DNA of 64,000 bases from Hyperoodon ampullatus (GCA_949752795.1 OX457061.1:41076338-41140337), one strand, 5' to 3'. Shown: positions 48,079 through 63,200, numbered from the stretch's first letter. The notes: generated by a model from the letters alone, not told the origin. A program made the numbers and translations.

Positions 48079-49657
48079 CTGCAAAAGACACAGCCAAAGA
48101 TTCAGAGCCCCCCGGGAGCCATCCCACTCCCACCCATGCCTGGCTCCACATCCTCCCCTGAGGTGGTACCTGCCCCTCTCAGGCCAGATGTCCCTTTGGT
48201 GACTGGGCCAAGGACCCTGGGGTGGGGCACCCACTATGTAGCTAGCGTTAAATCCACACACCTGGCTCATCCTGTGTGTGATAACCCTCCCTCCCTAAGT
48301 AAGAGTGCATTCCCTTTTTTGTGATAGCTGGTCTCAATTTTCTTTATATACTGACGCTTCCAGCTATGTGATTTTTTTTCAAAACACAAAATTCCTTTTT
48401 TAATATTAAGTTCTTTAAACACAGGGTTTTATTTACTAGCAAGTTTCTGATTTCATCTTGTCTCTGTTTAGAATGTAATTTCTTACATTCTCAGAGATTT
48501 TTAAAACATTACCATTAGCCCATAAAATAACATTCTATGAATTAGTAATAGATGCAACTTCCTTAAGATATTTTTTTTCTATCTGCCATGAAACTGTCAG
48601 AATAAACTGATCTAAAAACATAACAGAATGAGATACTTGTTGCCACCCGACAGAAAACTGCTATAATAAATGTATGTCGGGACTTCCCTGGTGGTCCAGT
48701 GGTTAAGAATCCGCCTTCCAATGCAGGGGATGCAGGTTTGATCCCTGGTCAGGGAACTAAGATCCCACATGCCACGGGGCAACTAAGCCTGCATGCCATA
48801 ACTACCGAGTATGCGAGCCACAACTACAGAGCCCACGTGCTCCAGAGCCCACAGGCCACAATGAAGAGCCCACGCACTACAATGAAAGATCTCAAGTGCT
48901 GCAACAAAGACCCAATGCAGCCAATAAATAAATAAATAAATAAATAAATATTTAAATATTTAAAAATAATAATGAAAAATAAAAAAAATAAATGTATGTC
49001 TTTAATGTGAATGTCCTCCCTTAGATATGGTGTAGTGCACAATCCATACAACTGTATGTGGCAGCCCTGACTGAACATGACAAATCAGTCTACTAGTAGT
49101 AGAATCAGAGAGGGGTTGCATAATGGAATACATAACAGATGAGAAAATAGGAATCTTAAGTTCACGTCCCAGCCCTGCAGTTAATTCACAGGGCTGCTGT
49201 GTGGACTGAATGAAACATGGGTACGTGAAAGTAAGGTATCTTCCTAAACCAATCATTTTGATAACATCTTTACCCCAAAAGCCTTACTTTACATGCACTG
49301 TCTCATTAACCCTTCTAGTGCCAGGGATCGTAAGGTCAGCACTGTCAGTCACATCAAAGAGGAAGAGAATGGTAGAGATGTGTACATGGCGGGTCAAGAA
49401 GAGGACCAGGACTCAGGTCACTTTCTGGTTGTCTTTCTGGCTGAACTTTGAGTTTTCATGTTATGGGGAAGAGAGTTCGCTGCTTATATAACATGGAAAA
49501 CACTTGGCAGATTTCAGCTAAAATCAGATTTTAATATTAGACTAAGCCACCAGCAAAAAGAAACTTCTACTTAAATTCTCTATAGGAAGATTTTGGTCCT
49601 GAATCCTTATTCTTTGGGTCATGATGCAGATGGCATGCCTTTTATTACTTTCCTTAC
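48079..49657 (-). other. DAPK1: DAPK1 intron (1.6 kb)
   Basis: It contains one CHR SINE and AT-rich unique sequence. Confidence 0.88.
48679..48987 (+). mobile_element. Long-form CHR SINE
   Basis: Plus-strand copy with 'ggtggtccagtggttaagaa' head and a taaa-repeat tail. Its duplication ataaatgtatgtc is repeated exactly. Confidence 0.95.
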
Positions 49658-49756
49658 CTTGTCTTTAACATCCAAAGGGCATTTGTTCTCATTGAGAAAT
49701 TTCAAGGTATCTACGTGGCCATGCCGAGAGGCCCAGTAGATGGCATTGGATCCACC
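49658..49756 (-). CDS. DAPK1: DAPK1 coding exon, ankyrin repeat 2 (residues 411-443)
   Basis: This exon is 99 bp, phase 0-0, and holds one ankyrin repeat from GGSNAIYWASRHGH to LDVKDK. The acceptor is ttgtacag and the donor is gtaagg. Compared with remembered human it has I for V (about 416), S for A (420) and N for S (432). All are conservative and none falls on the turn residues that define the repeat. Confidence 0.97.
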
Positions 49757-50621
49757 CTGTACAAAAACCAAGGCAGAGTCACATTCCCAGACTGGATCTG
49801 AATGCAAACATCACTCAGTTGCTATATTTCCCTTCCTATGTGATGACAAACTCCAAAGGAGCAACTCCCAAGAGGAATAAAACCCCATTTCGCTTTTCAG
49901 TTTGACAAAGGGACCAAGGTTATGTAAGACATTAACATTCCAGGAAGCTGGGTGAAAGGGATAAGGGAGCTCTCTATACTCCATAGCTCTCTATACTATT
50001 TCTGCAGATTTTTTGGGGTAAATCTAGAATTATTTCAAAATAAAAAGTTGTTTTCTTTTCCTAAAACCTTCATTTCAACTTCTGGTTAGAATTCCCTATA
50101 TTGTCAAGGGCCAGATCTAGTCCGTTTATGGCTCAGTTGAAAGTCTATGGAAGCTGATGACAGACCCGTTGTAATGACGTTTAGCTGATCATCACTTGTG
50201 TCTACACTTCCAATGTGGTCTACACCTCAAATCATATCCTCCTTACTCTGTTGCCCTAATTAATGTGTGGGCAAATACATTTCTGATGAGATTAATTGGA
50301 TAATTAAAACATTTTCAATGTGACATCAAATAACACTGCTGAGTAAATATGATCAGTAAGGAGTCAATCTGTGATCTGTGATCAGTAAGGACACAAAGAA
50401 AGGATGATGTCGAGCAACAGAGCCACGAGGAAGATGAATGTTTGCCTTTTTTTCTGTAACATGTTAGACAGGAACAGGCTATTCAAGTAGTTCATCTTCC
50501 TTTATAGGAAACTGAGAAATGAAGTAGGGCATATGTGTTATTCTTCTCTATTACCTTTTGATTAGAGACATTTGGAAATACTTAAAAAATTAATTCATTT
50601 GCAATAAAACAGAATTATGAC
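49757..50621 (-). other. DAPK1: DAPK1 intron (0.9 kb)
   Basis: No repeat family was recognised. A short direct duplication of 'gatcagtaagga' occurs near 50350-50395. Confidence 0.8.
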
Positions 50622-50720
50622 CTTATCCTGGACATCGATTCTTGAGCCTCTTTTAATGAGCAACTGTAGCATTTGAATATTCCCACAGCCAGCAGCAATA
50701 AGTAATGGTGGTGTCCCATG
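50622..50720 (-). CDS. DAPK1: DAPK1 coding exon, ankyrin repeat 1 (residues 378-410)
   Basis: The exon is exactly 99 bp and phase 0-0. It encodes one complete 33-residue ankyrin repeat from HGTPPLLIAAGCGN to IDVQDK. The GTPPL motif is the TPLH-type start of the first helix. The donor is AAG|gtcata, again weak at +3 to +5. One difference from remembered human is M for I at about 394. It is the first of a run of repeat-matched exons. Confidence 0.97.
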
Positions 50721-51177
50721 CTGGAAAAGGCAAGAAAAAAAAATAACTATTTTTCAGGTTTGGTAGGAAAGGAAAAGTCCAAACTACCCCTGCTGCCCCA
50801 GACACCTTCCTGTGTCTCCACAGACACAGGACACATTCCTGTCCTGCGTGACAGGAATGGAAGACAGTCAGAAGGACACAACATCTTCCTCTTTTGGATT
50901 CACAATCAAAAGTGACATTTTCATTTGCATGATGAGTACATTTAAAATTTCATGGTTAGAGGCGAGTGCTAGGTGCATGTAGAAAGGCCCTCAATGCGAA
51001 AAGACCTTATTCCTAACTCAGCTCACTTTCTAAGCAGAAGTGATTTTCCCCACAGTATGGAGTTTACAACAGTAAGGGAGAATGAAGAGCAGATGGGGTC
51101 TTTCCACCTTGGACTTGGAGGTGCCCGGTCACCATGACCCCCTGACCCCCACTACCCCTGGCAGGACAGCATCAGAC
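50721..51177 (-). other. DAPK1: DAPK1 intron (0.46 kb)
   Basis: A short intron following the weak gtctga donor. Nothing else is recognised in it. Confidence 0.85.
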
Positions 51178-51297
51178 CTTGTTGGGTTGGTTAACGTCAT
51201 AGTTGGACAAGGAGCCCAGGAGGTGCTGCAGGCCTGGGACGTTGTCATCGTTGATGGCATGGATGATAGCTTTCATCACGAAGGAGTCTTCCTCATC
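51178..51297 (-). CDS. DAPK1: DAPK1 coding exon, residues 338-377 (linker before ankyrin repeats)
   Basis: This 120-bp, phase 0-0 exon runs from DEEDSFVMKAII to NYDVNQPNK. It is the acidic and helical linker joining the calmodulin-binding tail to the ankyrin array, and its C-terminal part resembles a capping ankyrin-like half repeat. The acceptor is tctctcaag. The donor reads AAG|gtctga, which departs from the GTRAGT consensus at +3 and +4, so it is predicted weak. The protein sequence matches human as remembered. Confidence 0.97.
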
Positions 51298-53165
51298 CTT
51301 GAGAGAGACATGGAAGAGGGAAAAAGTGTTAGATTGCTGGTCATGCTGGTCCTTTTACCAACATCAGAGAAACCAATGCTCATTTATTAAAAGGAGTGTT
51401 CAGGGGAAAGTAAGCCATTTAATCCCCAAATCCACCTGGTCATGAAGGGAAGCAGGAGGTCATTTTTTGCCCCTTCCATGATGGGAACTAGAAGCACCTA
51501 CTATTTATCTGTGTCTTTATGTTGCCTGCATTATAACCCAGAGAGCAAACATCTCTTAAGATTCAGATTTAGAACAACAATTGATGACAAACTACACTTG
51601 GTGTTTATCTTAGGAATCTTTAAAAACATATAGTCCCAGAAACCACTGTAGAAAATTTCAGGTGTAACTCAGATTCTAAAAACCATAGAACCAAGGAAAT
51701 GATATCTTTGAATAAGAAAGTCTTACTTTGTAATTTTTGCAATTACAGATTGTCATTTTTTGAGCACTAGAAATTCTTCATTCTCTAGGTATTCTATAAC
51801 ATAGCAAAATTCTCTGAAAGCTGGTCACAATTATTAAAAAAAAAAGGTAGGAAAAGGGGAGAAATGTAAGAATAAAGGCCAGAAATGGGAAAATGGATAC
51901 ATTTCATTTACAAAGAGAAAATAACTAGATACTGTGGAACAGTAAGTTTGTTAAATTTTTGCTACTTTGTTAAAGTACTTTCTTAAATATAAATAATAAG
52001 AAATTTGCACAATATGGTAAATTAAAACCAAAAAATAAGCTAGAAAAGTCCCAAACAGAAGTTTTGGACTTACAGAGGTACTGCTACTAAAATTTCAAAT
52101 CTGGAAAAGCGTACCTATAGAGGCTGAACCTCTGCCTGTGAGGGGTGGAATGGAGAAAGCATTTCTCTGAACTCTGCTTTCTCTTCTCTATAAATCTGAA
52201 TCCAAACAAGCTTCATGAGGGACGTAATAATATCTGCACAGAGTACATGTTTAAGAACACCACTGGTTTTGCTTTTCTATCACAATGCAAGTTGAAGACT
52301 AAGAGACATTTGCCTGAAAGTGAGAGTGACAAGATATGGGAGAATGGGAGGAATAAGCACGTTGTTGTAACACGGCCTCACGATCAGCAGGACACTGAGA
52401 TGATGAGAGAGGGACCCTGAGGGCTGGGGAGGGGGTTCTTCCCACCTGGAACTTCTACACAAGCCCTGTCCCTCTCTTATCCTAAACTCTTCATTGCAAC
52501 AAACTGTCTCCCAACTGATTATTCAGGGCAATTTTAATTTATAAGATTTCATTGTTCTCATCACCTTACTTAGATTAATAGTTTATACCTTGTCCTGGTT
52601 CCACTGCCACCCTCAAACAATTCCCCAGTCCAGCCTTCCTCCTCTTTCTCTCCCTTCTCCTCCTAACTTGCTTCTCTCCTACTTCTTTTTTTCTTTTTAA
52701 AATTTCCTATCTCTTTTCAGGCTATAAGGTTAGATCTGGAACTTGAGTAAAACTACTGGCTTCAGGGAGTAAAAAAAGAGCTGGTGTCTGCTGATGTGTG
52801 ATCCTGCCCTTGGAGTTCCCGGATTCCACTCAGGAAACACTGACTATTCAGTTACAGGAGCAGGCTGGTTCCCACAGAACCACCCTTTCTGCCTTTTCTG
52901 GAGTCCCCTTTACCTCCAGGGTTCACAAAGCCCCGTTGTCTGACTGTTGGGGAAAGTCTCGTTGAATTCTGATGTGTCCAGTCATATCTGAAGAGTTAAT
53001 CTGTGATTAGGTTTCAGTTTGGATTAAGGGAAAAAAGTCGTGGAATTGTTCTCAAGGGCCTTTGGAAGTCAATACAACATCAACAAAGTGAGTGGGTTTA
53101 GCCTTTTGGTCTACCACGAACTATATCAGCAAGCCCCACTGCATTTCCCCTGATTTTCTGGTGTG

Positions 53166-53209
<44 letters not shown>

Positions 53210-53616
53210 CAGAAGGAGGGTTGTCTGCCCCTTTTGTACTATTACAGTCTAAGATTCTCCAAGGTTGGTGGAAACAGAGGGCTCTCGTTTTAGTTCGTGA
53301 AAATTAGAATATGATCTTTCCTCTTCTACTGGCAAGCCTCTCTTTTATGAAACTGTGTTGGGGGGAAGAGGAGGGTGGGAGGGTGGCAGTGTTAGAGGTA
53401 GTAGGTATAGCCAATCAAAACAAAGAGGAAAAAGGACGAAACAGTAATAGAGTAGATCAAATCAGCCACCCCAACTCCCCCACTCAAGAGGAGGAAGAAC
53501 AGCCCTGATGTTCCCAAGACTTCAGGTTTTCTGGGTTGCTGAACAAATTAAACAACCTAAACACGGTAAATACACAGTGCTAAGAACAAACCTATCTGGG
53601 GAAAAGGTTTGCTTAC
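51298..53616 (-). other. DAPK1: DAPK1 intron (2.3 kb)
   Basis: It contains AT-rich sequence and a GT microsatellite at 53171-53208. No gene is seen. Confidence 0.85.
53171..53208. repeat. (GT)n microsatellite
   Basis: An uninterrupted run of about nineteen GT units, preceded by an interrupted GT stretch. Confidence 0.97.
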
Positions 53617-53709
53617 CAGAGTATCATCGCTTCTGGCCACACTCATGTTACTTCTGGACAAGAATGACCTGGATAATCTTTGGCACAGTGATATCAAGCG
53701 AACAGATTG
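53617..53709 (-). CDS. DAPK1: DAPK1 coding exon, residues 307-337 (inhibitory autophosphorylation site)
   Basis: This 93-bp, phase 0-0 exon starts QSVRLISLCQRL and ends ARSDDTL. S308, its second residue, is the autophosphorylation site that keeps the kinase off and lowers calmodulin affinity (family knowledge). The serine- and arginine-rich SRSFLSRS stretch follows. The acceptor is a poor pyrimidine tract, tttttttaaag in transcript sense, next to a purine-rich tract on the plus strand. The donor is gtaagc. Confidence 0.97.
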
Positions 53710-55098
53710 CTTTAAAAAAAAGAAAGAGAGAGAGAGAGTGTGTGTGAAAAAAATGCAGGGGGAGAGGAGGAGAGAGAGCTTACATAACAATACTCAAATT
53801 AGTGCAAATGACAAAGCCTTTGAGATAGCATTCAATGCTGACGGCATGTATTATTCTTCAGGGGTGGGCGATCCCACAAGCAGGTTGGAATATATTTGCT
53901 TAAAGAAATTTCTAAAGGTCTTATAAATCAGGACAACAATAGAAAGAGATTCTCCTGCATTTCGTTATTAAGCTGCAGAACTGGATGCATCCCTTCTCTC
54001 TCCATATTCACTCTCTACTCTTTGAGGAATGGGATCTTACCCTAACAAAGCCCTTGCACGTCCCCCCTCAGAGAAGCATGGTATGCGAGGGTCTTGCCCT
54101 GTGTCCTTGGTGCCCAGGCAAGTTGGTAATGGTAGACAGTGTGACTCTCAAAACTCATCCAGTTGTTGGAAATCAGCAGATTGGGGACTCTTTAGCCTAT
54201 AGGACAAACACCTCTGCATTTACTCTCAAAGGCAGTAACAACAGGTAAAGAATGTGTGTGTGTGTGTGTGCGTGTGCGTGCATGTCTGTATATGAATGAA
54301 AGAGAGGGAGAGAAAGAGAAACTTATGGTGGTTCACTCTACATTTTAAGCCTTATTTTCAAGGCTCCTTTGAGACTAAGAGTCAAGTCTTGAGTAACCCA
54401 TGGCTGTGGTCCTCCTCATCTCTATCAAGGCATCCCCAACCTGATGAGTACAATGAGGTACACTTCTGGCCCAGTGATGAGGAGACATGGCGAGTACCTG
54501 CTTCCTCTGGGCTTGACATGACCCTGTGCACAGGAAGCCATCCTGTCCCCTTCTTAACCCTGAATTTTTATTTGTCCAAGTTTGGCTGGAATGCCCTTTA
54601 GAGCCACATCCTACTCAGCCCCTGCAGAAACCATCCACACTGAGAAGGGATCACATTGCAGATGCTCATGGTCACACCCCACCCCCATCCCAACCACTCA
54701 CAGACCAAGGCTGGATTTAGAGAACCATTTACACAAGTTCTGGTATAATCATAATGCTATGGTGCTTACCACAAGAAACAAATCTATTTAAGATGTGGCT
54801 TGTTGCCTTTAGAAAAAGACTGCACTATAATTTTACTGCACTGATTTAAAAATTTGCCTTGGGAATGGTTTTAATTTTTAAAAAATGCAAAATTACATGT
54901 GAAAAGATGAGTTAATAGGACTGAAATAGTATTTTTGATTGTCTTTGAAAATAGGGTAATGGTGCAGATGATTACAGAGTGAATTTTTAAAAAGGATGCG
55001 GTTCTGCATTGCCAGTATCAGAAGAAGTGGGCCCTGAACAGAGGGAGAGCCACAGGGGACACAGAATTAGTTAATCCCTTCAAATCAAACAATCTTAC
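53710..55098 (-). other. DAPK1: DAPK1 intron (1.4 kb)
   Basis: It contains a purine-rich gaga tract at about 53716-53780, a GT-rich tract at 54253-54280, and unique sequence. Confidence 0.85.
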
Positions 55099-55188
55099 TT
55101 TCCATTTTTTCCGGGCTGCGAACTTCTTGAATTTCTCCATGTTTACTGCCGATGCTTTTCTACTAAGTGCTTGTTGGGTATCTTTAGG
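55099..55188 (-). CDS. DAPK1: DAPK1 coding exon, residues 277-306 (autoregulatory segment)
   Basis: This 90-bp, phase 0-0 exon runs from PKDTQQALSRKAS to FAARKKWK. It carries most of the basic amphipathic helix that blocks the active site and binds Ca2+/calmodulin. S289, a known RSK site, lies in SRKAS. The acceptor is cattttag and the donor is gtaaga. I see no difference from human as remembered. Confidence 0.97.
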
Positions 55189-56344
55189 CTAAAATGAAAA
55201 TCCAAGAAAGACAATTTAGAGCTCTCAAATTATAGACATGTGTTACATGACAACCTTTGAAAACCTCTCATTATTTGGGATGCTTACATATTCACCCTGC
55301 TAAACTGACAAAATGAGTTGGGATAATATGCCTGATCCAGGAACCTAGTCTCCAGAGGCTAAACTCTTGTGGCTAAGGGTTTGAGCAAATCCACGAAGAC
55401 TGGATCTTGAGGGAAAGTTGAAAAGTTGAGCTTGGACAAGCTGAATTACAACTTTCCATAAGAGAATCTGGGAATGGCATGATTCACGGTGAGGCCATAT
55501 TGCGAGGCATGTGAACTTAACATCACCAAGTAATTTAGAGCTGGTTGGGACCTCAGATGTTAGCAAATTCGGTCTATCTTACAGCATTAAAATCCCTCCT
55601 ACTGCATTTTTTCAGGAGGCCATGCAACTCTACCTCTGAAGGAAGGAGACATCGTTGCCTTCTAGGGAAGCCCAGGCAACTGCTGGGAGCTGGCACAGGC
55701 AGAGGTCTCCAGCTGCCCCAAACCTACTTCTGCAATGCAAGTTACTGCACCACAATCCACTTATTGGTTCCACGATTTTATTCTGTAACTGCCATGCTTC
55801 CCCACCCTTAGTCCTTTCTGGTCTAGCTGAAGCAACTTCAGTTCTTTAACCCAAATGCTGACAGGCGCCAGGCAAATAATGTAAAGGTGTATATACGTCG
55901 GGGGTGGCTGCTGGCCTGGCACAAAGGCAACTGGGCAGAATTTCTGGCAGCCTTGCGGAATGAGGGCTCAGTGTTGATAGATCTTCAGATTTTTCAAGAG
56001 AAGCTGGAAATCCAGATTTGATATGATACTTAAATGCTGGAAGTTAATTCAAGAATTTTCAAAAATATTGTTTGGGCTAATATCCCACAATCAAACTCAA
56101 GGCTGTTGAGTGGACCTGCCCTTCAGCTCCTCATCACAGTCCTGCACTGTGGTAGCTCACTCCTTTCTACCTCCGTTACCATGAGGATTCTCTCAGCTGT
56201 CAGCTGTCTTAAAGTATGGCACCAACAGCAAACACAATACTCCAGATGTGACCGTGGTTAGAACCCAGTGCCTAGTGATACCCTAGGACAAACGAATTCC
56301 AGGTCGCCCTATAATCCCCAAACCAATCGCAATATGCAACTTAC
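55189..56344 (-). other. DAPK1: DAPK1 intron (1.2 kb)
   Basis: Likely an old, heavily diverged repeat around 56150-56260, with 'cacaatactccagatgtga', but the family is not named. No exon is seen. Confidence 0.7.
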
Positions 56345-56390
56345 CTTGATCCAGGGATGCTGCAAACTATCTTGAATTGTCATTCTCTTC
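56345..56390 (-). CDS. DAPK1: DAPK1 coding exon, residues 261-276 (end of kinase domain)
   Basis: This 46-bp exon completes K261, then encodes KRMTIQDSLQHPWIK. The RMT...HPWI pattern is the usual closing motif of CaMK-group kinase domains. The acceptor is cacaaag and the donor is gtaagt. The next exon begins the calmodulin-regulated tail, so an exon boundary separates the catalytic domain from its regulator. Confidence 0.97.
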
Positions 56391-57396
<1,006 letters not shown>

Positions 57397-57423
57397 AGAA
57401 TATAGGTTATTACCCCAATACTC
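57397..57423 (-). CDS. DAPK1: DAPK1 27-bp microexon, residues 201-210
   Basis: The exon supplies the last base of W201, then SIGVITYI and two bases of L210, which is part of kinase helix F. The acceptor is gtgtctag and the donor is gtaagt. The flanking phases match on both sides. Skipping it would keep the frame, since 27 is a multiple of three, but would remove nine residues of a core helix and presumably destroy the kinase. The match to the expected DAPK1 sequence is exact. Confidence 0.94.
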
Positions 57424-57508
57424 CTAGACACAAAATAAAAAGAAAAACAATGTCAGAAGAATAGTAAAATAAATCAGAAAGGTGACAACTCAAGAGCATG
57501 CTCCTTAC

Positions 57509-57557
57509 CACATGTCTGCCTCAAGACCAAGAGGTTCATAGTTGACTATCTCAGGAG
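57509..57557 (-). CDS. DAPK1: DAPK1 coding exon, residues 185-201 (APE motif)
   Basis: This 49-bp exon completes A185 with CT, then encodes PEIVNYEPLGLEADM and two bases of W201. It carries the APE motif that closes the activation segment. The acceptor is cctcttag and the donor is gtaagg. It is separated from the preceding exon by 169 bp and from the next by 85 bp, so this is the most compact part of the gene. Too short to show as a long open frame, it was found by requiring continuity of the kinase fold. Confidence 0.95.
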
Positions 57558-57613
57558 CTAAGAGGAAATGAACGCACATTTAGTTTTGGAAGAAAGTGAA
57601 CCAACAGATTCTA

Positions 57614-59747
<2,134 letters not shown>

Positions 59748-60799
59748 TCACATTGATTTGTTCTCTCATTGATGATTTGCACGCTCAAGTGTCTGGCAAG
59801 AAAATAGCATTGAGGACATGCTGAAACTGCTAAGCAAGGAATCAGAATTCTCTGTGCTTCTCATTGTTGGATAAGAATTCTGCATTCAGGTATATTTGTG
59901 CTTGAAAGTACTTGGGTACTGCTTTCCTAATGTGCTAGGTTCACAAATAGCGGAGAGAGTAGAAATGTGATGGGGAAAAAAATTAATGCATCTTTCAGAC
60001 ATCTTAATTAAACATGTTAGAGATGAAGTCTTAACTCACTGATTAAAAAAAAACTACAATCCAACTTTGTATAGAGTTTATAGAATATATCTTCCTAGCC
60101 CAATCAGAGACATCTGGAAAGTTCAAAATCTCGATATTAGTCAATTTTTTTAAAACCCAAATCACAATATATGGCCTGACAAGGATTTTTTGTTTGTATG
60201 CTTTGTATTTGTATATATGTAAATATTTCTACATTTATAAAAATCACATTTAGTAATGAATTTAACAAACACCTTAACAAATAAGAATAAACATACACAA
60301 AATTGAAATGCCCGTGGTTGTTGGGGATTTGATGAATCTGTCTCCCTGGCCAGACTGTAAATCCCTGGAGGGCAGCGGTCAGCTCCTGGCTGCTGGCCCA
60401 CTGCGCACAGTCTCCCCATCCTTGCACAGGCCCGGCCAGCCACGCAGCAAGAATGAAAAAACTTTTAATTAAGTGGATGAATGAACAAACTCCCCTAAAA
60501 AAATCCATGGTACTGATTAATGGCAAATAACAGGGAACTTTTAATAAGAGTTTTTATAAGTTAATCTTTATCGAGTTTAACCATATGTTCACAACATAAT
60601 AATTAACTGCAATTATGCACATAACCACGTGTGCATTATCTTTCTTTCAGCAAGACAGCTCCATAAACATACCTACCACATCTACATCCAGAATAAGAAA
60701 ACTGGTGCCCCTGAGATTAAATTATAATGACAAAAAAGCTATTTTTGTAAAAGAAAAGTTTCAGATCCTGCACCTTCACCCTCCAAGTGGGTGTTTTTC

Positions 60800-60965
60800 T
60801 TAGTCTGGCTCAGGATCCCCTGGCACCAGAATTGCTTGGGGTGTTTTAAATATGCGGATTCTGGGCCTCACTTCCAACCTGCTGCATGAGTTTCTAAGAG
60901 TGGGGACCAGGAAGGCAGCATTTTAAACAAGCACCCCAGGTGATTCTTAGCACACTAAAAACTGA
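60800..60965. mobile_element. MER5A/B-like fragment
   Basis: 'gattctgggcctcacttcca' and 'caccccaggtgattctta' in order. Diverged. Confidence 0.65.
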
Positions 60966-61913
60966 GGATCGGTTTTCGGAAGTCTTAATTGCATCCTCCC
61001 GCTGCAAATCCTCCCTCTGATATTTAAATTCAGGATGTTTATCCGGAGGGGAGGGCGAAGTGACTCCTCCACCCCCGGGACCTGAGAGCGTTTCTGCCAC
61101 AGAGCCTGATCCTTGCCTGGGGGGCAGAGGCCTGCAGCTGATGCAGCAACGCCCCTCCACCAACGCACCGCCCCAGCCTCACCGCCCTTGGCCTTGTGCC
61201 CCTGCACTGGCTCCCTGCCCAACTCCGTGGAGCCCTTTGCGTCTCACATTTTGTCTTCTTTATTCCTCTTAAAACCAACAAAACGGGGAGAGGGAATCCT
61301 TCAACTCTAGGGAACAAAAAGGAGGAAAAAATGGGAAGTTGTGAACCAACTAACGGTGAGAAAGACGCTCTATCATCCGTTTGCTTCTTTGCTCTCTGGC
61401 CCGCGCGGCCATTCCTTAGGTAAACTGTGGCATCACGGCCGCACGGTGGGGAGATGGTCCAGAGCTGGCACATCCAACGCAAACCTTAATTCTGCGGCCA
61501 GAACGTTACTCCTTCTTGCTGAGCCTCGTTTTCCTATCAAATGGGAATCATAGGACCCATTCCTCTGAGGGTTTTGAGGACTAATGATAATAAATACACG
61601 TAAAGCCCATGGCAGGCAGGTCTAGCTTTAGGCTGAGTCCCAGTAAGTGGAACCGGTACTGTTATAAAGGAAGAATCCATGCCACCTGCCTAAGGGCGGG
61701 CTCCATCATGAAAGTCCCCTTCCGGCCCTGCTTCTCCCCTCTCCCCATTTTAAGTCCATTGGTCTGGCTTAACCACTGTATTCCCGGTCAGGGGAGCATT
61801 ACAGGTGCTCCTGTAAACATGGTGTCGGCCTTTCCTCTCTTTGCCTCCCCTTCAGCGGCTTCCCCACTCCCCCTTGCTCACACAGACTGCTTGTGCCTTT
61901 AAAACACTGATAA

Positions 61914-62112
61914 TGGGTTTCCCTGGCGGCGCAGTGGTTAAGAGTCTGCCTGCCGATGCAGGGGACGCGGGTTCGTGCCCCGGTCCGGGAAGATCCCACA
62001 TGCCGCGGAGCGGCTGGGCCCGTGAGCCATGGCCGCTGAGCCTGCGCGTCTGGAGCCTGTGCTCCGCAACGAGAGAGGCCACAACAGTGAGAGGCCCGCG
62101 TATCGGGAAAAA

Positions 62113-62143
<31 letters not shown>

Positions 62144-62146
62144 AAT
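61914..62146 (+). mobile_element. CHR SINE
   Basis: Plus-strand short-form copy with an (aaat)n tail. aaaacactgataa is repeated exactly on both sides. Confidence 0.95.
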
Positions 62147-62374
62147 AAAACACTGATAAGTTTCCTGACAATAAGAAAGGGCTGGGGTTTGGTTGCTAGG
62201 AGTTGGGGCGAATCTTCCAGTGTCCACACAGCTGGGCACGATGTGGAGGCCTGAGTCCTTCCAGAAACCCCACGGCTGCCCCGGCCAGGCCTTTGCTCCC
62301 CTTCCTTCTCTGGCTGGCTCTCCTCCCTCTCGCCCAACCTGAGCTTCCCTCAGGCCAATGACAAGGAGCCTATT

Positions 62375-62530
62375 TCATCTTCCTGAGACCTGGCGGAGGG
62401 TGAGGAGACCCTGGTTCAAATCCTGCCCAGTTACCCAATCTCGCCACACCTGGGATTCCTCTTTTGTGAAATAAGAGACACCTCCTAGAGTTGTTCTGAT
62501 GTTCCAGGATATGTTGAGTGCCTCGGCAAT
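62375..62530 (+). mobile_element. MIR SINE fragment
   Basis: 'ccctggttcaaatcctgccc' and 'gattcctcttttgtgaaat' match a diverged forward MIR. Confidence 0.7.
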
Positions 62531-62859
62531 CAATCAGCACTGCTGTCTTTCTTCTTGCCTTGCTTCAAATCGTAACCCCCGCTGCCCCAACCGTGGCAGC
62601 CATGGTGTGCTGGGCCATACTTAACAACCGGCTCTCTGGGGTTGGGGTGGGGCAAAGCCCATCCCCGAGGTGTCATATTCCCACCATGGTCATTTCAAGC
62701 CACCCTCATGATGATGGCGACTGTGGAGGTGGGAAGGATGTGCTCAAACAGCTCCGAGACCCGGCCCACTGAGGCACTGTGGATTTTCCAAAGATGGTGC
62801 AACAGCACTTCCCGCCCCCTGCTCTGTGCTGTGATCTTGCATCTTGGGCTCCATCCCCT

Positions 62860-63200
62860 TGAATCTGGATGGGCCCCATCATAGCTTTGACCAATAAGAC
62901 ACAGCAGAGTGATGCTGTGCCATCTCCGGCATGCTTTTTCATGGGCCCAGGGCTTCCACATCCTGCCTCTTGAGTCTCTCCTGTAAGAAGTGTGATGATC
63001 CCGAAACCACACCGTGACATGGAGAAACCCCAGAAGATGAGATGCCCCATAAAGAGAGAAAGAGGCAAAGGAACAGTGAGTGAGGAGGGAATCTTGGCAG
63101 TGAACCCTCCAGCCCAGATGAGGCCATGGAGGTCAGACTGTCCACCTGAGCCCTTCCAGAATTCCTGACCCACCAAATGCAATGGTCATTTTAATCCGCT
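62860..63200 (+). mobile_element. MLT1 (ERVL-MaLR) LTR fragment
   Basis: 'tttgaccaataagacacagc', 'gtaagaagtgtgatgatcc' and 'aattcctgacccaccaaatg' follow the MLT1 LTR order. Only LTR sequence is present, with no viral coding region. Confidence 0.75.
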
